This document shows, piece by piece, positions 1-6,823 of a stretch of DNA of 7,946 bases (its first letter is position 1; each line of letters opens with the position of its first letter). The notes under the pieces are model-generated. The model was not told the DNA's origin and did no database searches. It saw only the letters and a list, made by a program, of their open reading frames with translations. The stretch is from DATDAH01 sp036525535 (GTDB lineage Bacteria > Actinomycetota > Acidimicrobiia > Acidimicrobiales > DATDAH01): positions 1 to 7,946 of the forward strand of contig DATDAH010000297.1 in NCBI GenBank assembly GCA_036525535.1, written 5' to 3'. The translations under genes were made by a program, and so were the position numbers.

Positions 1-150
1 CCGGTCCAGCGTCTGCTCGAGATCGATGATGTAGATCCCCTGGCGCTCCCCGTGGAGGAAGCGCTTCATCTTGGGGTTCCAGCGCCGGGTCTGATGTCCG
101 AAGTGGACACCTGCGTCCAGCAGCTGCTTCATGGTGACGACGGGCGCCAT
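1..150 (-). CDS. rpsB: 30S ribosomal protein S2, N-terminal part (runs off the window)
   Basis: The minus strand from the ATG at 150 reads 50 codons with no stop. They give the S2 N-terminus: MAPVVTMKQLLDAGVHFGHQ, then TRRWNPKMKRF, and further on GIYIIDLEQT. The GVHFGHQTRRWNPKM block is the signature start of S2, a small-subunit ribosomal protein that binds 16S rRNA late in assembly. The start is fixed by the conserved N-terminus and by a strong Shine-Dalgarno sequence upstream. The rest of the gene, and probably tsf after it, lies beyond position 1. The 101 bp between this start and the stop of the M23 gene (151-251) contains the ribosome binding site; I see no convincing -35/-10 pair or attenuator in it. 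Identity is certain. Confidence 0.97.
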   Translation of the reverse strand, partial: MAPVVTMKQLLDAGVHFGHQTRRWNPKMKRFLHGERQGIYIIDLEQTLDR

Positions 151-157
151 CTGGTTC

Positions 158-165
158 TTTCCTCC
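158..165 (-). promoter_or_regulatory. Shine-Dalgarno sequence of rpsB
   Basis: On the minus strand GGAGGAAA is followed by 7 nt and the ATG at 150. It is the strongest ribosome binding site in the window, in contrast to several genes here that seem to be leaderless. Confidence 0.8.
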
Positions 166-251
166 CCGACGGTTCTGACGAAGCCCGTGCGCTTGCGCCC
201 GGAGGCGACCGCGGGAATGGCACGGGTGAACTGGTCTGCGGGCCGTGGTGG

Positions 252-845
252 TCACGACCGACGGGCGAGTGTACCGGCGACGCCCCCGGCCCCACCGCCC
301 GTCAGCCAGGCCCACGCCGCGTTCTGATCCACCCCGCGTGTCGCCGGCGACGCATCTCGGTACCCGGCGACGTGAGGTTGCCCTGCGTCCAGCGGGACCA
401 GATGGACCCCGGTCGTCGTGAAGAGGGCGGCAGGGTCCAGGTAGGTCCCGCCGGACCGCACGCCGAGGTGGAGCCGCTCCCCCGCCGTCCCCACGACCTG
501 GCCGATGACGACCCGTTCGCCCGCGGTGACCAGCAGCCCGGCCAGGTGGCCGTAGCTGGAGCGGAGGCCGTCAGGGTGCAGCACGGTCACGTAGCGGACG
601 CCGGCGACGGGTCCGGCGAAGACCACCAGCCCGTCGCCGATCGCCCGGACGACTTGGCCGGGAGAGGTGTCGTACTCCAGCCCCCGGTTCCCGGCACCGA
701 AGGGCCCGTTCGGGAGGCGGAAGCCGTCGACCACCGGGGCGTCCACCGGTGGTCGGTAGGTCGCGGGCTCGGCGGCGGCGGGCCCGGCGAGGCCCGCGGT
801 CAGGGCGAGCAGGAGCAGGACGAGGAACGAGCGGTGACGGGACAC
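252..845 (-). CDS. Secreted LytM/M23-family peptidase domain protein, metal site degenerate
   Basis: This 197-residue protein starts at GTG. It has an N-terminal signal peptide (basic RHR, hydrophobic core about 6-20, likely cleavage after A25), so it should be exported. Residues about 33-141 form a LytM beta-barrel domain of the peptidoglycan endopeptidase type, with landmarks GNRGLEYD (52-59), SSYGHL (96-101), RLHLGV (124-129) and TYLDP (134-138). Canonical M23 enzymes bind zinc with HxxxD and HxH. Here the first motif reads NRGLE (N53, E57) and HxH reads RLH (R124, H126), so two ligand positions and one catalytic histidine are changed. It may be a non-catalytic binding or activator protein, as in EnvC/NlpD-type LytM proteins; this is inference. 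The gene lies between the sigma factor gene (49-nt gap) and rpsB, its usual actinobacterial position. Residues 161-177 are encoded by one arm of an inverted repeat, and the tail after about 160 is low-complexity. Confidence 0.85.
   Translation of the reverse strand: MSRHRSFLVLLLLALTAGLAGPAAAEPATYRPPVDAPVVDGFRLPNGPFGAGNRGLEYDTSPGQVVRAIGDGLVVFAGPVAGVRYVTVLHPDGLRSSYGHLAGLLVTAGERVVIGQVVGTAGERLHLGVRSGGTYLDPAALFTTTGVHLVPLDAGQPHVAGYRDASPATRGVDQNAAWAWLTGGGAGGVAGTLARRS
316..365 (+). repeat. Inverted-repeat arm 1, inside the M23 gene
   Basis: These 50 bp match the reverse complement of 7586-7635 at 47 positions; the mismatches are at 335, 356 and 359. The arm contains the 12-bp palindrome GTCGCCGGCGAC (340-351). 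Without gaps, weaker similarity continues over 366-385 (11 of 20 positions). That stretch corresponds to the hairpin beside the other arm, but here the hairpin symmetry is lost. The arm lies in coding sequence for residues 161-177 of the M23-domain protein. Confidence 0.9.
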
Positions 846-894
846 ACGGGACCCCCGGGGAGACTCTCGACGGGGGAAGCGCCGGACCAGGAGG

Positions 895-1674
895 CTAGAC
901 GGGTGAGCGCTCCGCCGCCACGACCCGGGATCTCAGGTGGAGGACCGCCTTGGTGTGGATCTGACACACCCGACTCTCGGTCACCCCGAGGACGCCGCCG
1001 ATCTCGGCCAGCGTCAGGCCTTCGTAGTAGTAGAGGGTCAGGACCAGCTTCTCCCGCTCCGGCAGGCGGTTGATGGTCGAGGCCAGGAGCTGGCGGGTCT
1101 CCTCGACCTCGAAGCGGCTGACCGGACCGTCGCCGCTGTCGGCGATCGTGTCGCCCAGCGTGACGGCCTCGCCTCGCTCGCCCCCCATGGCCAGCACCTC
1201 GTCGAGGGCGGCCATGCCGACGAACGAGATCTGGGTGAGGAGGGTCTGGAGCTGGACCTCGCTCATCTCCAGGGCGTCGGCCAGCTCGAGGTCGGTCGGG
1301 GGGCGGGCGTGCTCGGCCTCGAGCTTGGCGTAGGACCGTTCGAGGGCCCGGGCCTTGGCCCGCACCGATCGAGGGACCCAGTCGATCGAGCGGAGCTCGT
1401 CGAGGATGGCGCCCTTGATCCGGCTGATGGCGTAGGTCTCGAACTTGAAGCCCCGCTCGGGATCGAACTTGTCGATGGCGTCGATGAGGCCGAACATCCC
1501 GTAGCTCACGAGGTCGGCGTGCTCGACGTTCTGGGGCAGGCCCACCGCCACCCGGCCGGCGACGTACTTCACCAGCGGTGAGTAGTGGACGATCAGCTGG
1601 TCCCGGTCGGGCCGCGTGGCGTCGTCGCGGTACCGGGCCCAGAGGTCCTCGATTCCACCGCCTTGTCGATCCAC
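895..1674 (-). CDS. whiG: RNA polymerase sigma factor, WhiG/FliA (sigma-28) family
   Basis: This 259-residue sigma factor has region 2 at about 28-100 (LVKYVAGRVAVGLP, DLVSYGMFGLIDAIDKFD, FKFETYAISRIKGAILDEL, then DWVPRSVR), region 3 at about 105-170, and region 4 at about 198-250. The region 4 helix-turn-helix includes EGLTLAEIGGVLGVTESRV and QIHTKAVLHLR. These blocks match Streptomyces WhiG and FliA from memory, and the length is usual. Group 3 sigma factors of this type direct sporulation genes (WhiG) or flagellar genes (FliA). Which applies here cannot be told, since no flagellar, sporulation or anti-sigma gene is present. The GTG start at 1674 lies 9 nt after the xerC stop, so it is probably co-transcribed and perhaps translationally coupled. 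No good Shine-Dalgarno sequence precedes it. Position 237 is Cys where I recall Ser in relatives, a minor difference. Confidence 0.93.
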   Translation of the reverse strand: MDRQGGGIEDLWARYRDDATRPDRDQLIVHYSPLVKYVAGRVAVGLPQNVEHADLVSYGMFGLIDAIDKFDPERGFKFETYAISRIKGAILDELRSIDWVPRSVRAKARALERSYAKLEAEHARPPTDLELADALEMSEVQLQTLLTQISFVGMAALDEVLAMGGERGEAVTLGDTIADSGDGPVSRFEVEETRQLLASTINRLPEREKLVLTLYYYEGLTLAEIGGVLGVTESRVCQIHTKAVLHLRSRVVAAERSPV

Positions 1675-1683
1675 CGCCCGTCC

Positions 1684-2568
1684 CTACGCTCGAGGATGCG
1701 TCGTCTCGAGCACGCCGCGCAGGCGTTCCCGGCTCACATGGGTGTAGAGCTGGGTGGTCGCGAGATCGGCGTGTCCGAGTAGTTCCTGTACAGCACGAAG
1801 GTCGGCACCGCCGTCCAGAAGATGAGTGGCGAAGGTGTGGCGGAGGGCATGGGGATGAGCCGGACCGGCCGCCCGTCGGTCGAGGATGCGGCGTACGTCC
1901 CGGGGCGTGAGCGGGTGGGCCCGCCGGTTCACGAACACCACGTCGTCTGGGGTGTTGGCGTCGACCAGCAGTGCACGACCTTCGTCCAGCCACTGGCGGA
2001 GGGCGTCGACCGCCGGTGCGGAGAGGGGCACCGTGCGCTGCTTGGACCCCTTGCCCCAGACGGTCAAGCGGGACCGGGACAGGTCGATGTCGACCGGCCG
2101 GAGGCCACAGGCCTCGGCCACCCGGAGGCCGCTGCCGTAGAGGATCTCCAGGACGGCGCGGTCCCGCTGGGCGAGGGCGGCTTCGACGGGGTCGTCGGTG
2201 GGCGGCGGGCCGTCGTCGAGGAGAGCCTCGATCTCGTCCCGGCGCAGGACCCGGGGCAGGCGGCCGTCGTGACCGGGAGCCGACAGTCGGGCCGAGGGGT
2301 CCACCTCGATGCGCCCCCGTCGGCGGAGCCAGTCGAAGTAGCGGCGCAGCGAGGCGACGTGGCGCGCGATCGTGCGGCGGGCATAGCCCCGGGTGGTGAG
2401 GAAGGCGACGTAGCGCCGCAAGGCCCGCCGGTCGACGGCGGTCGGGTCCTCGAGGCCCAGGCGACCGGCCCACTCCACGAAGGCGTCCAGGTCCCGGCGG
2501 TAGGCGGTGACGCTGGCCGGGGCCAAAGCGGTCAGGGACGTCGTGAACTCCTCCAGGTCCCAGGCCAC
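1684..2568 (-). CDS. xerC: Tyrosine recombinase, XerC/XerD type
   Basis: This 294-residue tyrosine recombinase is full length for the Xer family (about 295-300). The N-terminal SAM-like DNA-binding domain covers about 5-88 (TAYRRDLDAFVEW, GYARRTIARHVASLRRYFDW). The catalytic domain covers about 105-285. All active-site residues are visible: R149 in YGSGLRVAE, K173 in WGKGSKQRTVPL, H240 and R243 in HALRHTFATHLL, H266 in LLGHADLATTQ, and the nucleophile Y275 in LYTHVS. Xer enzymes resolve chromosome dimers at dif. The position in the whiG-rpsB block supports the housekeeping enzyme rather than a phage or integron integrase. The GTG start agrees with the usual N-terminal length and has a TANNNT hexamer 6 nt before it, suggesting a leaderless transcript. 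It is the first gene of a probable xerC - sigma factor - M23 operon. XerC versus XerD cannot be settled from the sequence alone. Confidence 0.92.
   Translation of the reverse strand: MAWDLEEFTTSLTALAPASVTAYRRDLDAFVEWAGRLGLEDPTAVDRRALRRYVAFLTTRGYARRTIARHVASLRRYFDWLRRRGRIEVDPSARLSAPGHDGRLPRVLRRDEIEALLDDGPPPTDDPVEAALAQRDRAVLEILYGSGLRVAEACGLRPVDIDLSRSRLTVWGKGSKQRTVPLSAPAVDALRQWLDEGRALLVDANTPDDVVFVNRRAHPLTPRDVRRILDRRAAGPAHPHALRHTFATHLLDGGADLRAVQELLGHADLATTQLYTHVSRERLRGVLETTHPRA
1688..1711 (-). repeat. 7-bp inverted repeat at the xerC / sigma factor junction
   Basis: GCTCGAG and CTCGAGC (arms 1688-1694 and 1705-1711) are separated by 10 nt. They cover the last codons of xerC and end 13 nt before the sigma factor GTG. 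In mRNA this could fold into a stem-loop just upstream of the sigma factor start. It is also coding sequence, so the symmetry may be chance. Confidence 0.35.
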
Positions 2569-2574
2569 GGGCGC

Positions 2575-2580
2575 ACGGTA
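2575..2580 (-). promoter_or_regulatory. Candidate -10 box for leaderless xerC transcript
   Basis: TACCGT on the minus strand is followed by 6 nt and the GTG of xerC. It fits the TANNNT pattern with transcription starting at or next to the start codon. No Shine-Dalgarno sequence is present, and no clear -35 box was found. Confidence 0.45.
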
Positions 2581-2673
2581 GCCCCGGCGTCACCCAGAGG
2601 GCACGACCCCGCGCGGAGGGTGGCAGGATCGACCGCGGGTGCCGACCGTGAGAGCCGACCGGCCGCCCTCACC

Positions 2674-2679
2674 TACCAT
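2674..2679 (+). promoter_or_regulatory. Candidate -10 box for leaderless superfamily-dehydratase gene
   Basis: TACCAT is followed by 7 nt and the ATG at 2687. This would put the transcription start on the A of the start codon. It supports ATG 2687 over the upstream in-frame GTG at 2639, which would lie before the promoter. The spacer 2569-2686 also holds the divergent xerC promoter. Confidence 0.5.
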
Positions 2680-2686
2680 CGCCTGC

Positions 2687-4117
2687 ATGCCCTTGCGCAC
2701 CGCAGACGAGTACCGGGCGGGACTGGTCGACGGCCGGCGCCTGTACTACCAGGGGCGGCCCGTCGCCGACATCAACCAGGAGCCGGACCTGAAGATCGCG
2801 GTGGACCATGCGGCGATCGACTTCGACCTGGCCCACGACCCGGACCACCGCGACCTCGCGGTCGCCACCGACCCCGACACGGGCGAGGAGTACAACGCCG
2901 CCTTCCGCATCCCCCGCAACGCGGAGGACGTGATGGCCCGGTCCAAGCTGATCGAGGCGGGGACCGCGGCCGGCGGCACGGTCGTCACCCTGATCCACGA
3001 GATCGGCACCGACGGCATGTTCGCGATGCTTCGCGTCCTCGAGGGCGAGGGCCGGGAGCGGGCCGAGGCCTTCTACCGGCACTGCCGGGACGGCGACCTG
3101 GCCGTGGCCGTGGCCCAGACCGACGTCAAGGGCGACCGATCCAAGCCGCCGCACCAGCAGGAGGACCCCGACCTCTACGTCCGGGTGGTCGACCGCAGCG
3201 ACGAGGGCATCGTCGTGCGGGGCGCCAAGTGCCACACCACGAGCAGTGCCAACGGCGACGAGATCATCGTCTTCCCCACCCGGGCCATGGGCCCCGACGA
3301 CGCCGACTACGCCGTGTCCTTCGCCGTGCCCGCCAACACCGAGGGCCTCTCGCTCTACGTGTCGGGCTACGGCGGCGGAGGCGGCGGCCACGACACGTTC
3401 GACCACCCCGTGTCCTCCCGGCACAAGCTGCTCGAGACCCTCACGGTCTTCGACGACGTGTTCGTGCCGTGGGAGCGGGTCTTCCTGTGCCAGGAGCCGG
3501 AGAAGGCGGGGGCCCTGGCCCTGACCTTCGTCGAGTACCACCGCTTCACCGCGGTCTCCTACAAGCTCCCGCTGGTCGACGCCTTCGTGGGGGCCGCGGC
3601 CCAGGTCGCCGAGATGAACGGGGTGATGAAGGCGGGCCACATCCGCGACAAGCTCACCCACCTGGTGGCCTATGCCGAGACGGTCCGGGCCTTGACCGAG
3701 GCCGCCGGACTTCGGGCCCGGATCGGCGAGCACGGCATCGCCTACCCGGACCCCATGACCACGAACATGGCCAAGTTCACCTTCGCCTCGGGCTTCTACA
3801 AGGCCGTCGAGTGGCTGCAGGACATCGCGGGCGGCCTCCTGGTCACGGGCCCTTCCGGGGCGGACTGGGACTCCGACGAGATCCGGCCGATCCTCGAGAA
3901 GTACTACCGCGGCGCCTCGCCGGCGTCCGAGCGCCTGGCGATGATGAACCTCATCTCGGACCTGACGGCGAAGGACCTCGGTGGCTATCACGCCGTGCTC
4001 GCCGTCCACGCCGAAGGCTCTTTGGAGGCCGAGAAGCTCCAGATGCTCCGCTCCTACACGGCGCACCATGCCCCAGACGCCGTCGCCTACGCCCGAAAGC
4101 TGGCCGGGCTCGACTGA
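2687..4117 (+). CDS. 4-hydroxybutyryl-CoA dehydratase / 4-hydroxyphenylacetate 3-hydroxylase superfamily flavoprotein, lacking Fe-S ligands
   Basis: This 476-residue protein is collinear with 4-hydroxybutyryl-CoA dehydratase (AbfD) as I recall it: TADEYRAGL (5-13), TDVKGDRSKPP (145-155), DPDLYVRVV (160-168), EGIVVRGAKCHTT (173-185), VFVPWERVFLCQEPEKAG (258-275), EYHRFTAVSYK (283-293), QDIAGGLLVTGPSGADW (378-394). The fold is acyl-CoA-dehydrogenase-like and binds flavin. AbfD holds a [4Fe-4S] cluster with C99, C103, H292 and C299. The equivalents here are T101, E105, H285 and Y292, so three of four ligands are missing; the lysine after the last ligand is kept (K293). Radical dehydration is therefore unlikely. 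A vinylacetyl-CoA isomerase-like or two-component flavin monooxygenase role is possible, but no flavin reductase gene is present. A six-glycine run lies at 229-234. It is transcribed opposite to the surrounding block, with its own promoter. Substrate unknown. Confidence 0.85.
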   Translation: MPLRTADEYRAGLVDGRRLYYQGRPVADINQEPDLKIAVDHAAIDFDLAHDPDHRDLAVATDPDTGEEYNAAFRIPRNAEDVMARSKLIEAGTAAGGTVVTLIHEIGTDGMFAMLRVLEGEGRERAEAFYRHCRDGDLAVAVAQTDVKGDRSKPPHQQEDPDLYVRVVDRSDEGIVVRGAKCHTTSSANGDEIIVFPTRAMGPDDADYAVSFAVPANTEGLSLYVSGYGGGGGGHDTFDHPVSSRHKLLETLTVFDDVFVPWERVFLCQEPEKAGALALTFVEYHRFTAVSYKLPLVDAFVGAAAQVAEMNGVMKAGHIRDKLTHLVAYAETVRALTEAAGLRARIGEHGIAYPDPMTTNMAKFTFASGFYKAVEWLQDIAGGLLVTGPSGADWDSDEIRPILEKYYRGASPASERLAMMNLISDLTAKDLGGYHAVLAVHAEGSLEAEKLQMLRSYTAHHAPDAVAYARKLAGLD

Positions 4118-4142
4118 TCCTTCGTCCTGGCCCGTCATCGCC

Positions 4143-4155
4143 GCGCCCCTGGCGC
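4143..4155. terminator. Weak hairpin between convergent genes
   Basis: GCGCC-CCT-GGCGC lies in the 43-bp spacer where the superfamily-dehydratase gene and dprA converge. The stem is only 5 bp and has no T-tract on either side. Termination in both directions is possible from position alone, but the evidence is weak. Confidence 0.25.
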
Positions 4156-4160
4156 CGAGA

Positions 4161-5213
4161 TCAAGGGCCGGTACGGGCGACGGGGGTGGTGCGCTCGTAG
4201 CGGCCGGCGGACTCGGCCAGCCAGCCGGTGCGACAGAGGTCGTCGATGGCGGCGACGGTCTCCGGAAGGGTGAGCCCGCTGCGGTCGACCAGCGCCTGGA
4301 GGGTGACCGACTCGTGGGCACAGGCGTCGAGGATCCGACCGGCGACACCACCGGGCTCGGGCACCGCCGTGGACCCGCCCGTGGGTGAGGTGAGGCCGAG
4401 GGTGACGAAGACATCGTCGACCGAGCACACCGGCGTGGCCCCGTCCGCGATGAGGCGGTTGGTGCCGTAGGCCGCGGGGCTGGTGATCGGGCCGGGCACG
4501 GCCAGCAGGGGGAGGTCACGGAGCAGGGCCGAGTCCGCGGTGTAGAGCGAGCCACCCGTCTGCCGGGACTCGACGACCACGACGACCTCGCTCAGGCCGG
4601 CGATGATCCGGTTGCGGGCGGGGAAGCTCCAGCGCGTCGGGCGCAGCCCGAGGGGCATCTCGCTGACCAGCAGCCCCTCCGCCCCCACCCGCTGCCAAAG
4701 GTCCCGGTGCCGGCCGGGATAGACGACATCGAGCCCGCAGGCCACGACGCCGACGGGCGGGGCCCCTCCGGTGTGGAGCAGCCCTCGGTGGACCGCGCCG
4801 TCCACGCCGAGGGCCAACCCCGACACCACCGCCACCCCCGCGGCCCCGAGCCGCTCGCCGAGCCGTTCTGCCACCCCCAGGCCGTAGCGGGAGGCGTTCC
4901 GGGTGCCGACGACCGCCACCCGGCGTCGCTCCAGGACGGCGAGGTCGCCCCGGCAGAACAGCACGGCCGGTGGCTCCGGGTCGTCCCGCAGCAGGTCCGG
5001 GAAGGCGGGGTGCTGCTGGCCGCAGACCACGATGCCCGCCTCCTGGTGTCGAGCCCACACCCGCTCGAGGTCGGTGGGGGCACCCGGTCGCGACCGGAGC
5101 CGTTCCCAAGCCTCCGGCGGCGTCCCCGCCGCGAGCTCGTTGCGCATCGTCGCCGGGCCCACGCCGGGGATCGAGGCGATGCCGGTGAGGTAGGCCTCGT
5201 CCGGGAGGTCCAT
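4161..5213 (-). CDS. dprA: DNA processing protein DprA
   Basis: This 350-residue DprA binds incoming single-stranded DNA in the cytoplasm and helps load RecA during transformation; it is also widespread in species not known to be competent. An N-terminal helix-hairpin-helix segment (about 8-28, IASIPGVGPATMRNEL) precedes the Rossmann-like core (about 97-265). Core landmarks are VAVVGTRNASRYG (99-111), SGLALGVDGAVHRG (131-144), ACGLDVVYPGRHRDL (158-172), SEMPLGLRPTRWSFPARNRI (184-203), QTGGSLYTAD (218-227), VPGPI (239-243) and GTNRLIADGA (250-259). Residues about 287-340 form the C-terminal winged-helix domain (VTLQALVDRSGLTLPETVAAI). The ATG at 5213 lies one nucleotide after the comM stop (TGA-c-ATG). 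This spacing implies coupled translation, and no separate ribosome binding site is needed. All expected domains are present. Confidence 0.96.
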   Translation of the reverse strand: MDLPDEAYLTGIASIPGVGPATMRNELAAGTPPEAWERLRSRPGAPTDLERVWARHQEAGIVVCGQQHPAFPDLLRDDPEPPAVLFCRGDLAVLERRRVAVVGTRNASRYGLGVAERLGERLGAAGVAVVSGLALGVDGAVHRGLLHTGGAPPVGVVACGLDVVYPGRHRDLWQRVGAEGLLVSEMPLGLRPTRWSFPARNRIIAGLSEVVVVVESRQTGGSLYTADSALLRDLPLLAVPGPITSPAAYGTNRLIADGATPVCSVDDVFVTLGLTSPTGGSTAVPEPGGVAGRILDACAHESVTLQALVDRSGLTLPETVAAIDDLCRTGWLAESAGRYERTTPVARTGP

Positions 5214-5214
5214 G

Positions 5215-6726
5215 TCAGGACGCCGCCACGAGGGGCTGGGCGCGCAAGGCCAGCGCCATCTTCACGTGCAGGGGCGCGGCCGGGCCGTGGTGACCCTCGA
5301 GGTCGGCCAGGGTGCGGGCCACCCGCCGGACCCGGTCGAGGCCCCGGGCGGACAGGCGACCGCCGGCGAGGGCCCCCTCGAGCACCAACTCGGTCTCTGG
5401 CGTCACGGGGCACAGGTCGTCCAGCCGTCGCCGGGGGATGTGGGCGTTGCAGGCCACGCCCCGGGTGGCGGCCCGGGCGCGGGCCTCGCGGACCCGCGCG
5501 GCCACGACCGCGGTGCCCTCCCCCGGCTCACCCCGCAGGAGCTCGTCGGGGGACGGCCGGTCGACGTCGACCCGCAGGTCGAAGCGGTCGACGAGCGGCC
5601 CGGAGAGTCGTCGCCGGTACCGCGCCCGCTCGCCGTCGGTGCACGTGCAGCCCTCCGGGCCGGCCATGCCGCACGGGCAGGGGTTCATGGCCCCGACGAG
5701 CAGGAACCGGGCAGGGAAGGTGGCTGACGCCTGGGCCCGGGTGATGCGGATGACCCCCTCCTCGAGGGGCTGGCGCAGGGCGTCGAGCACCGCCGGGGCG
5801 AACTCGCCCAACTCGTCGAGAAAGAGGACCCCGTGGCTGGCCCGGGACACCTCGCCGGGACGGAGCACCCCCGTACCGCCGCCGGTGAGCGCCACCGGTG
5901 ACGCCGTGTGATGCGGCGCCCGGAACGGCGGCACCATCGGCAGCTCACCGCCCGCGAGGGGCTCGCCCACCGCCGAGCGGATCCGGGCGACGGCCAGGGC
6001 CTCGTCGACGCCCAACGGCGGCAGCAACCCGGGCAGGCGGCTGGCCAGCATCGTCTTGCCCGCCCCCGGCGGGCCGACCATCAGCAGGTGGTGGCCGCCC
6101 GCGGCCGCCACCTCCAAGGCCTTCCGGGCCGCGACCTGACCCCGCACGTCGGCCAGGTCCCGGAGGATGACCGGGGCGAGCGGGCGGACCGGCTCGGCGG
6201 GCGTTGGCGGCTCCGGCCACGGGGCGTCACCGCGCAGAGCCTCGACGACCTCGACCAGGCGCCGCGCGCTGCGCACCTCGTGGCGGCCGTACACCGTCGC
6301 CTCGGCGACCGAGGCCGCCGGGACCACCACCGTCGCCACCGGCGAGGCGTCGACCAGGCTGACCATGCCCCGTACCGGGCGGAGGGACCCGTCGAGGCCG
6401 AGCTCACCGAAGAAGGCCAGGGCGTCCAGCTCGGCACCGGGCACCTGGTCGGACGCCGCGAGCACACCGACCGCCATGGCCAGGTCGAGGCCCGACCCGG
6501 CCTTGCGCAGGGACGACGGGGCCAGGTTCACCGTGATCTTGCGCATCGGGAACTCGAAGCCACTGTTGGCCACTGCGGCCCGGACCCGGTCGCGGGCCTC
6601 CCGGCAGGCGGTGTCGGGCAACCCGACGATGGCGAACCCGGGCAGGCCGGAGGTGAGGTGGACCTCGACGCGGACGGGGTGACCGTCGATGCCGAGAAGG
6701 CAGGCCGAGGTGATGGACGCGAGCAC
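5215..6726 (-). CDS. comM: YifB/ComM-family AAA+ ATPase (Mg-chelatase-like)
   Basis: This 503-residue protein is the usual length for YifB/ComM. ComM of Vibrio is a hexameric helicase that promotes branch migration when transformed DNA is integrated. The N-terminal ChlI-like domain covers about 1-170 (GLPGFAIVGLPDTACREARDRV, NLAPSSLRKAGSGLDLAMA, FFGELGLDGSLRPVRG). The AAA+ module covers about 185-390, with Walker A GPPGAGKT (218-225), the block FRAPHHTASPVALTGGG (268-284) and Walker B VLFLDELGEF (300-309). A four-cysteine segment NPCPCG...CTC (C350, C352, C360, C362) resembles a metal site and is common in the family. The C-terminal helical domain ends with LSARGLDRVRRVARTLADL (458-476). The GTG start follows GGAGGG by 6 nt. 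It is the first gene of a comM-dprA unit. Confidence 0.96.
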   Translation of the reverse strand: MLASITSACLLGIDGHPVRVEVHLTSGLPGFAIVGLPDTACREARDRVRAAVANSGFEFPMRKITVNLAPSSLRKAGSGLDLAMAVGVLAASDQVPGAELDALAFFGELGLDGSLRPVRGMVSLVDASPVATVVVPAASVAEATVYGRHEVRSARRLVEVVEALRGDAPWPEPPTPAEPVRPLAPVILRDLADVRGQVAARKALEVAAAGGHHLLMVGPPGAGKTMLASRLPGLLPPLGVDEALAVARIRSAVGEPLAGGELPMVPPFRAPHHTASPVALTGGGTGVLRPGEVSRASHGVLFLDELGEFAPAVLDALRQPLEEGVIRITRAQASATFPARFLLVGAMNPCPCGMAGPEGCTCTDGERARYRRRLSGPLVDRFDLRVDVDRPSPDELLRGEPGEGTAVVAARVREARARAATRGVACNAHIPRRRLDDLCPVTPETELVLEGALAGGRLSARGLDRVRRVARTLADLEGHHGPAAPLHVKMALALRAQPLVAAS

Positions 6727-6732
6727 GGTGGA

Positions 6733-6738
6733 CCCTCC
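6733..6738 (-). promoter_or_regulatory. Shine-Dalgarno sequence of comM
   Basis: GGAGGG on the minus strand, 6 nt before the GTG at 6726, decides that start. comM therefore has a leader, unlike xerC and the cytochrome gene. Confidence 0.7.
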
Positions 6739-6792
6739 GCGAGGAGCAGGACTGGAGGGGCCGTGACACCGGCCTACCGAGCGATGGACCTC

Positions 6793-6798
6793 ATCCTA
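6793..6798 (-). promoter_or_regulatory. Possible -10 box for comM-dprA
   Basis: TAGGAT on the minus strand lies in the 97-bp spacer between the cytochrome gene stop and the comM start. It would give a leader of about 60 nt. I found no matching -35 box at 16-18 bp, so comM could instead be read through from the cytochrome gene. Confidence 0.25.
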
Positions 6799-6823
6799 CG
6801 ACGGGGGTCTGACAGGAACGGAG

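Noticed and set aside
1684..2568. Phage or integron integrase marking a mobile island
   Set aside because: The recombinase has Xer length and sits in the conserved whiG-rpsB block; no att-like direct repeats, phage genes or cassette sites were seen.
800..2593. A 597-residue open frame on the minus strand, and a 792-residue plus-strand frame at 1822-4200
   Set aside because: Both are Pro/Arg/Gly-rich shadows of the M23, sigma factor, xerC and flavoprotein genes in other frames. They have no recognisable domain and only reflect low stop frequency in GC-rich DNA.
2639..2689. Upstream GTG start for the flavoprotein gene
   Set aside because: It would add 16 residues not seen in the family and lies upstream of the likely -10 box; ATG 2687 gives the normal N-terminus.
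2687..4117. Calling this gene a true 4-hydroxybutyryl-CoA dehydratase
   Set aside because: Three of the four iron-sulfur ligands are replaced, so only superfamily membership is claimed.
2669..4555. A 628-residue minus-strand frame opposite the flavoprotein gene
   Set aside because: It is antisense to a gene with clear family motifs, has biased composition and also overlaps dprA out of frame.
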